From the NCBI RefSeq assembly GCF_003885105.1, contig NZ_QWZQ01000023.1, positions 1 through 47,446 of the forward strand: 47,446 bases of DNA. The letters are read 5' to 3'. This document shows, one piece after another, positions 42,101-47,446 of the stretch. The translations under genes and the position numbers were made by a program. How positions within the stretch are numbered: position 1 is the first letter of the stretch; each line of letters opens with the position of its first letter. Below the pieces are notes generated by a model that did no database searches, had not been told where the DNA came from, and saw nothing but the letters and a program-made list of their open reading frames with translations. Source of the DNA: Lactiplantibacillus garii. Its GTDB lineage: Bacteria; Bacillota; Bacilli; Lactobacillales; Lactobacillaceae.

Positions 42101-45100
42101 ACTTGATTTCATAAGCTATCGTAGTAGCAGTTGGCGTATAGGTCGTTACATTAGACACATTGTCTTGGTTGACCGTCCAATTAACCGCCAATTGCTGATT
42201 TGCGGGTTTTTTCCATGCTGGTAATCCCTGATAGATGACCTTGTCATAACTAGTTACTTGTGACAGCGAATGTTGATGAACTAAATGAATCACCACATTA
42301 GGCATATTAGGACTAAAAATCCCGCTACCATTGAGTGGTTGATCCGTTGCAAGGATATATTTTGACGGTGCCACAGCTATCCACTGATAAGCAGTATCCG
42401 TATTCCCCGTTTTTTTAATCAACACACCAACTTGTGCTTGATTCCGATCATCGTCCACGTATTGAATTGTAAAAAGCTGTTCTTGAGCCGTATACGTAAT
42501 CGTTTGATGCTGATCTGTCGGAAATTGGTGTGACGTTATATGCGTGAAAACGCCGCTTACTTCATTTGGATCAACGGTATAACCTGCAAAATGGTCGATT
42601 TTATAAGTTACTGTACGAGCTGCCGGTATATAGGCAACCGACTTCCAAACATCATCCTTATCAACAGTCCAATTAACCGTTAAGTGCTGTTTGGTTGGCA
42701 GTTTATCTGCTGGCAAACCCGTATACGTAACATCATCATAACTGGTCATGAATGCAAACGTATGATGATGAACTAAATGGATCACCACGTCAGTCATGTT
42801 GACGCTAAAAGTGCCCGCACCACTGAGGATCTGACCCGGTTTTAATTCGTAATTATCCGGCGCTGTCGCCGTCCAGTTATAAGGGGTATCCGTTAAACCT
42901 GCTTCTTGAATCACATCGCCAACTTGAGACCCCTTATCATCATCGTCCACGTACTTGATTGTGAAGGATTGTTGTTGAGCAGTATATTGAACAGTTTGAG
43001 TTTCATCTTGTGGTGCCTTGTTAGACGTTGTATGCGTAAAACTTCCTTCAGCTGCATTAGGACTGACCGTATATCCGTCAAAGGATTTGATTCCATACGT
43101 AATTTTCGATGCCTTTGGCAGATACGTAACCGTTTGCAAAACGTCGTCCTTATCAACCGTCCAATGAACTGTAATTTGTTGATCTGCTGGTAACAATTCT
43201 GCTGGTAAACCAGTATACGTAACGTTATCATAACTCGTCGTTTCTGACAGTGTGTGATGGTGAATCAAATGGATCACTACATTAGGTATTCCCGGCTTAA
43301 ATTGTCCTTGATAGTTAATTTCATAATTGGGGGCTAGTTCATACCTATCCGGCGCTGTCGCTGTCCAGTTATAAGGGGTATCCGTTAAACCTGTTTCTTG
43401 AATCACATCGCCAACTTGAGACTCCTTATCATCATCGTCCACGTACTTGATCGTGAAGGATTGTTGCTGTGCCCTATACGTCACCGTCACCTTTTCATCT
43501 TGTGGAAGCTTGTCCGCTTCCGAGACCGTTAATTGTTGAGGTGTAAAGATTACTTCAGCTTGGTCCGGATCATAACCCGGAACCGGTAAGGTTTTAATCG
43601 TTAAGTTCGTCGAATCACTCACTACTGGCTTATAAACGGTCACGCCAGTGACCTGATCACGATCCCCCGTCCAATCAACCGTCACGGTTTTATCTTTTGG
43701 GAGTTTGCTTTCCGGCAAACCGTCGTAGTGCACGGTATCCGTCGTCTGAGCCGTCAAACTGGTGTCATGTTGGTGGACCAATTCATACTGGATAATTTCA
43801 CCATCGGTATCATAAGTCGCAACGTCACCAATCCTCGTTGGCGTCAATGCCGTTGTAATGTAATGGTAACTTTCAGATCCTTGAACATAGTTTTTAGGAA
43901 TTAATGCTTGATCCGTTGCATTGAAATCAGTGATTAACTTTGGATAAATATCTTTTAAAACATCATTATTATTTTTTAATGATTGGCTCAAGTCATCCAG
44001 CGCGATATATTGATCTTCACCATTCGCATCAACGTAGTGTAGTCTAGCTGTCACGGTTGAAGTGCCGGTAACGGATAAACTGGTTTCACTCGTTGAAAGT
44101 TGCTGATTTATTTCCATGTTAGTTTGCAAATATCCAGTTGTTCCGGCCAAATGGTGAAAATCAGTCTTTTCACCTACGATTTTACCAGCAATTTTAATTC
44201 GGCCCGTGGCACTAAGATTGCCAAAATTATTAAGCTGAATAATGATTGAACGAATCGCCGACCAATCCGTGACTTTATCAGCAGTTAGGTAGCCCGTCGT
44301 ATCAATCAATTGACCATTGGTTACTGTCTGGAGACTTGGCGAATATAGGACGGTCCCATTAATGGCCGTACCGCTGGCACCGTTGGTAGTCGTGTAGTGG
44401 CTTGGTAACGTTATTGGGCCACTTAACTGGAATGTATAGCCAGACTTGCCATCATTGATGTTCGGTAAGTTCAATAAACTGACAACATTTGACGCCGTAC
44501 CATTTTGAAAGGTGCTGACAATATTCGTATAAAAGGTTGCGGTATCCGAGCCACGGTCATCTGAACGACCCGTAGTTTCTGGTGAAAAATCTTGATTACC
44601 TTGCGCAAATACTGACTCAGTCAACGTACTAGCAACACTAATAATCCAGTTACCAGATCCAAACTTAATAGCATCCGCATTGCCGTCCGTGTAAGATGTA
44701 TTCGTCACGTGCTCCGTTTGAGCTAATTTAGTCACTGGTGAATAAATATAGAGTTCGTACGGATATGATCCTGGTAAAGCATCAATGCTATTACCCAAAT
44801 TCACCTGAATGTTACCAGATAAATTGGTGTTAATATACATGCCGGTACCTTTAAAATCAATTTTAATAACAGTTCGACCATCATCAGTAAATGATTCTGA
44901 AATTTTGGCCTTAGCTTCATCTTCCTTTTTACCACTAGAGAATCCAATGTACCGCGAAGCTGCGGGTAAAACATAATAAAAAGTTGGTTCAAAAACCTCA
45001 TAAGTCGTATGTGTATTATTTCCCGTGGGCCATACATTCATACTACCCGCAACATTTTCGCCAGGCGTTGTGCTTTTCTGAAACTGAACACCACCATAAA

Positions 45101-47378
45101 CGTAGGCAGTCGGAACACCAACAGTTTGCGTTTTAACATTAGTTTGTTTAATTTCAGGGTTAGCCACATATGAAATTTCATTAGTAAAATTAAGCTTATC
45201 ACCGACTTGTACCAACGAGCCATCACTATAAGTCGAAAGTAATGTTCCTTCCAACGTAAAAGCCTTTTTTGTTGTATACGCTCCCGCGGCTAGATAATTT
45301 GGCGTTAACACAATTGAAGCTACTTGTTTGGTTCGATTAGTTGCAACAATCTTGGTACCAGCCGCTGCGATTCCATTCTCAGTAGTACCATCTCGATATG
45401 TTAATTGATAAGCATAGGCCGTTGTATTGGGTAAATATTGTGACGAATTCACCAAATCATCTGGCGTCGTTAGACCTGTAAAATGAATCCCATCTGGCAC
45501 CGTAATTTTAAGATTAATTCCACTTTCCAGAACATCCGTTAAGTTTGTTGTAAATCCATAACTAGCGAGGTAATCCGGGTCGTTTGACGGATCATTATCT
45601 AAAATCAAACTATTTGTATCACCTGAACTATTGCCTTCAACCAAGGGGGTAATTCTGTCGCTTGATAACGTTACCGTGTTATTTCCGGTAAGACTTTCAG
45701 AAAAAACACTTCCCTCAGCTGTCAAGTTGATTGTTCCCGTATCATTAAGCTTCTGAACAACTTTCAAATTACCAGCAGCTCTCAAGATTTCATCCGTTAC
45801 AGGCTGAGCGATATTATAAGACCCAACAAATTGATAGCCTGGCGCAAACTGATAGCCTTGTTTACCTGATCCTTTAGGAACAGTAATTAAAATGTTACCA
45901 CCAGAGCCTTCTGGCTGAGTAATCGTTGTAGCATCATCAAAGCTGTTTAAACTATTCGTAAGTTGATTGTTTAAAGTAAAACCTGTTGGTACGGGAATTG
46001 TAATAACCGTACCATAGTTGTCAGCCGAATTAACTTGCGCAGATTGATAATCTTCATAACCAGTAACATTGCCGACACCGTTAGATTCGTTAACATTGAA
46101 GGAATAAACATAATCTGTCTTTACTTTAACTGGACTTGTATTAGTATTTGGATGTGTGCGCGTAATATTACTTAGATGAACAATTGGTTGAATATTTTGC
46201 GTAAAAGTTAAGCTTGCTAAATCGTTACCATTTGACGCTACGGTAAGAACAGGATTTGTTTGTCCAATATCCGTCATCGGGGTTGCTTTTTTTTGATAAT
46301 TATTATCAGCTGTTAAAGTTAATCGCTGCTGTAAGATTCCAAGATCCTGTTGTATTTTTTGCGTTAAAACTGTATAACCCGGATTACTATTATCATCGCG
46401 ACTAAACGTTGCTTGACTTCCTAGTAAACCCTCGAGACTATTAAACGACAGTACACTTGTATGTGGTAGTTTAATGGTAAGTACATCGTCTTTTTGTACA
46501 TTAGTAAAGTCGATAGTGACCGTAACTTTCCCCGTCGCATCGGTTGGACTACCATATCCCACCGAGGTTGTATCCGCCGATAAAGTAGCAGTGCTTTTTG
46601 TCGACGATAAATTAACCGCTGCAGCTACGGGTAAACTAACACTCCGCATAAGCAAACTTTTAACACTCACGTTTTTATTCGTCGCTACTTTTGAGATAGT
46701 CGAATCCATCGTATTATTCTTAGCTAACGCAGCAGTTTTTAACGTGCTAGTTGTGACATCCTTAGCCACTACCGCAGTTTTGTTGGCTGCTGTTTGAACA
46801 TTCATAGCAGAACTACTTTCACTGCCATCAACATGACCGGACGCTGTTTCCTTTACAGCCGCTGTACCACTAGTTTTTTCATCTGACTGATTGTCCCCAT
46901 CGGTTTGATTCACAGCGTTGGATGAAACTGGCACGGTAGACGAGCTGTTCTGATCAGCTTTTGTAACCGATGTCAATTTTTCACTCGAGCTTTCCGTCGA
47001 CACGTCAGTTGTTGAGTTAGTACTAGTATCGGTTGACTCCGCTTTAGCAGAATCATTCTTATTTGTCACGTCTGTTGTCGAGGAATCCGTAGATTGGGCC
47101 TGCTTTGAAATTGTTTTAGCTGTTGACAAAGTCACCGTTTGAGGCTGTTTTCCTGCGGTGGTGGTTTGACCCGTATCATTCACTGAATGAGTAGCCGTCT
47201 CTTCCGCAGTGGTCGTTGCCGCTGAAGCCGTAAATCCAAGACTGCTTAAAATTAACGTGGCACCTAGGGATAAAGAAGCAAGTCGTATATAGGCCCAGCA
47301 TTTACCTGACTTATATGCCTTATAATGCTCTTTAAGATTAGAATGGACTGCCCATACGTTATTATTTTTTCCAAGCAT
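39165..47378 (-). CDS. Giant MucBP-repeat adhesin, KxYKxGKxW signal and LPQTN sorting motif
   Basis: Wall-anchored adhesin of 2737 residues, about 8.2 kb. The N-terminus has a full KxYKxGKxW signal (KAYKSGKCW) before SLSLGATLILSSLGFTASAA. Residues about 55-255 are Ser/Thr-rich. A large head (about 255-1190) has several Ig- or adhesin-like beta domains (VTIDFTNVQKDDVLTIKLP at its start), one of them repeated with variation. Eight MucBP-type units of about 163 residues follow (about 1190-2530), each with YVDDD or YVDE, VVIHLxHxH, YTGLP and VNWTVDxDDV. A short Pro/Gln-rich wall-spanning stretch leads to LPQTNEQ, a Leu-rich helix and DRKKWHN. AGGGGGT precedes the ATG. Mucin or glycan binding is inferred from the repeats. 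Confidence 0.93.
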   Translation of the reverse strand: MLGKNNNVWAVHSNLKEHYKAYKSGKCWAYIRLASLSLGATLILSSLGFTASAATTTAEETATHSVNDTGQTTTAGKQPQTVTLSTAKTISKQAQSTDSSTTDVTNKNDSAKAESTDTSTNSTTDVSTESSSEKLTSVTKADQNSSSTVPVSSNAVNQTDGDNQSDEKTSGTAAVKETASGHVDGSESSSAMNVQTAANKTAVVAKDVTTSTLKTAALAKNNTMDSTISKVATNKNVSVKSLLMRSVSLPVAAAVNLSSTKSTATLSADTTSVGYGSPTDATGKVTVTIDFTNVQKDDVLTIKLPHTSVLSFNSLEGLLGSQATFSRDDNSNPGYTVLTQKIQQDLGILQQRLTLTADNNYQKKATPMTDIGQTNPVLTVASNGNDLASLTFTQNIQPIVHLSNITRTHPNTNTSPVKVKTDYVYSFNVNESNGVGNVTGYEDYQSAQVNSADNYGTVITIPVPTGFTLNNQLTNSLNSFDDATTITQPEGSGGNILITVPKGSGKQGYQFAPGYQFVGSYNIAQPVTDEILRAAGNLKVVQKLNDTGTINLTAEGSVFSESLTGNNTVTLSSDRITPLVEGNSSGDTNSLILDNDPSNDPDYLASYGFTTNLTDVLESGINLKITVPDGIHFTGLTTPDDLVNSSQYLPNTTAYAYQLTYRDGTTENGIAAAGTKIVATNRTKQVASIVLTPNYLAAGAYTTKKAFTLEGTLLSTYSDGSLVQVGDKLNFTNEISYVANPEIKQTNVKTQTVGVPTAYVYGGVQFQKSTTPGENVAGSMNVWPTGNNTHTTYEVFEPTFYYVLPAASRYIGFSSGKKEDEAKAKISESFTDDGRTVIKIDFKGTGMYINTNLSGNIQVNLGNSIDALPGSYPYELYIYSPVTKLAQTEHVTNTSYTDGNADAIKFGSGNWIISVASTLTESVFAQGNQDFSPETTGRSDDRGSDTATFYTNIVSTFQNGTASNVVSLLNLPNINDGKSGYTFQLSGPITLPSHYTTTNGASGTAINGTVLYSPSLQTVTNGQLIDTTGYLTADKVTDWSAIRSIIIQLNNFGNLSATGRIKIAGKIVGEKTDFHHLAGTTGYLQTNMEINQQLSTSETSLSVTGTSTVTARLHYVDANGEDQYIALDDLSQSLKNNNDVLKDIYPKLITDFNATDQALIPKNYVQGSESYHYITTALTPTRIGDVATYDTDGEIIQYELVHQHDTSLTAQTTDTVHYDGLPESKLPKDKTVTVDWTGDRDQVTGVTVYKPVVSDSTNLTIKTLPVPGYDPDQAEVIFTPQQLTVSEADKLPQDEKVTVTYRAQQQSFTIKYVDDDDKESQVGDVIQETGLTDTPYNWTATAPDRYELAPNYEINYQGQFKPGIPNVVIHLIHHHTLSETTSYDNVTYTGLPAELLPADQQITVHWTVDKDDVLQTVTYLPKASKITYGIKSFDGYTVSPNAAEGSFTHTTSNKAPQDETQTVQYTAQQQSFTIKYVDDDDKGSQVGDVIQEAGLTDTPYNWTATAPDNYELKPGQILSGAGTFSVNMTDVVIHLVHHHTFAFMTSYDDVTYTGLPADKLPTKQHLTVNWTVDKDDVWKSVAYIPAARTVTYKIDHFAGYTVDPNEVSGVFTHITSHQFPTDQHQTITYTAQEQLFTIQYVDDDRNQAQVGVLIKKTGNTDTAYQWIAVAPSKYILATDQPLNGSGIFSPNMPNVVIHLVHQHSLSQVTSYDKVIYQGLPAWKKPANQQLAVNWTVNQDNVSNVTTYTPTATTIAYEIKFFDGYTVDPNPTQGYFIHRELTTLPQNETQTVSYTPQKQTFTIQYVDDDNHGVQVGLLTEKSGLTDTAFHWEAVAPTNYWLATNQKTDDAGRFEARMANVVIHLVHQHTFASMTSYDQVTYTGLPASKLPTKQRFAVNWIVDWDDIANTAIYMPTTTPVTYDIEHFAGYTVEPNMMTGTFTHTISTVTPHDEMQTVTYTAQSQSFMLQYVDDDEGGKPVGQVTTETGPMDAAYVWTAIAPDNYELATNQRTSGAGFFGVDMDNVVIHLVHRHALSQLISYDTLIYQGLPQEKLPNSQKFAVNWLVDQDEVLGTATYQTPSSKVSYSIKHFAGYTVDSAATAGTFIHAMTGVAPHDETQVVTYTAQVQFFTIQYVDDDENGQQVGDLKIESGNTDTPYHWNATSPANYALTAGYPTNGAGSFTVNMPNVVIHLRHQHDRSLTAKTTDTVTYTGLPASKYQPNQQLTINWTGDRDQVTGTVVYTPTTGGQTFNTPQIDGYRADQNEITFTPGKLTQKPMDLSQTVTYMPQIQFVNIKYVDDDCNGAQVGKITKQRGWTDAPYSWTAQTPKNYELVPGQATSGQGTFATDGNFIIIHVQHVHQLTTLTTVVRVDYTGLPASEAQSQRSRLINWQMNTDLVTRTQTYIPKPTTVVITTPTIAGYTADKKTVIFKADNTTMPPVDRQITVTYTAQPARMVVQYVDETLGKSMPELDTVLIGVTDQTGQYVVVIPQGYQLGKGQHATVNYHLTVTSAMQPLIVYLDHQFKAGTMQTVRTIHYTVMGAAQLAPQATVQTAWWNTSTDLVTHELTASAQTGYTAVLVPQIKGYVASQTSVPGISVAEIEAHGLDNQQVLVTYTALPKVSVQPKTPVKSETPAQPKAPVRLGQSTQPEAPVKPVGPQQGVQLEKAQPHRVTLIKPTSIPIRSHSVTQPSITTKRDTQHSTTELPQTNEQSRGNGALLGELLLSLLALVGVDRKKWHN
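39790..43760 (-). repeat. Eight MucBP-type repeats of about 490 bp
   Basis: The codons for the YVDD(D/E) motif lie near 43435, 42950, 42455, 41960, 41467, 40978, 40488 and 40008, a regular period of about 490 bases (163 residues). The first two copies (near 43435 and 42950) share almost identical DNA over more than 100 bases, a sign of recent duplication; the last copies are more divergent. Confidence 0.88.
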
Positions 47379-47446
47379 ATTTACTTACCCCCTAGTTTGT
47401 AGCAAGCACCCGACTTGTTACAAGCTTTCACTACTAAACCATTAAC

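Overview
The window comes from a Lactobacillaceae chromosome, probably a plant- or ferment-associated genus such as Levilactobacillus, Secundilactobacillus or Lactiplantibacillus (inferred; no marker fixes the genus). The grounds are WxL and DUF916/DUF3324 surface proteins, very large MucBP/Mub-type adhesins with KxYKxGKxW signals and LPQTx sorting motifs, a T-box-controlled methionine ABC transporter, cre sites, and strong AGGAGG ribosome sites. No tRNA, rRNA, CRISPR array, intact insertion sequence or prophage was seen.

Layout. 1-1370: an aldo/keto reductase and a small unknown ORF. 1471-5519: a minus-strand WxL operon with its own promoter and terminator, coding for a BspA-repeat WxL protein, a small WxL protein and a membrane-anchored DUF916/DUF3324 protein. 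5655-6552: a secreted Lys/Ala-rich protein. 6897-10176: a three-gene operon of ADP-ribosylglycohydrolase-family enzyme, NCS1 permease and PfkB kinase, which looks like a nucleoside uptake and salvage unit resembling E. coli yegTUV with a different permease. 10325-12817: a divergent ClC protein, an acyl-CoA thioesterase and a frameshifted cytidine deaminase. 13019-15784: a secreted EndA-like nuclease and a secreted C39-type cysteine peptidase with four Ig-like repeats. 15916-18725: a TetR remnant, then a divergent CzrA-like ArsR repressor and Zn/Cd/Co P1B-ATPase sharing an operator. 18749-21610: metQNI under a T-box. 21736-22920: a CynX-type MFS permease.

23395-30000 holds a secreted beta-lactamase-fold serine hydrolase, an LPQTG-anchored repeat protein and phosphoenolpyruvate synthase with a cre site. 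30396-47378 holds two giant adhesins (1731 and 2737 residues) on opposite strands. Between them lie a SWIM zinc-finger protein, a PiT phosphate permease broken by an in-frame TAG, and its intact PhoU-like partner.

Two themes stand out. First, much of the window codes for exported or wall-bound proteins: WxL complex, basic secreted proteins, serine hydrolase and three sortase substrates. This fits a surface-interaction region. Second, decay is visible at three loci: cytidine deaminase by a 1-base deletion, PiT by a nonsense codon, and TetR by loss of its N-terminal half. These could be true pseudogenes or, for the first two, consensus errors. The best candidates for new biology are the ADP-ribosylglycohydrolase/NCS1/PfkB operon, the ClC protein without the gating glutamate, and the two secreted proteins with histone-like lysine tails.
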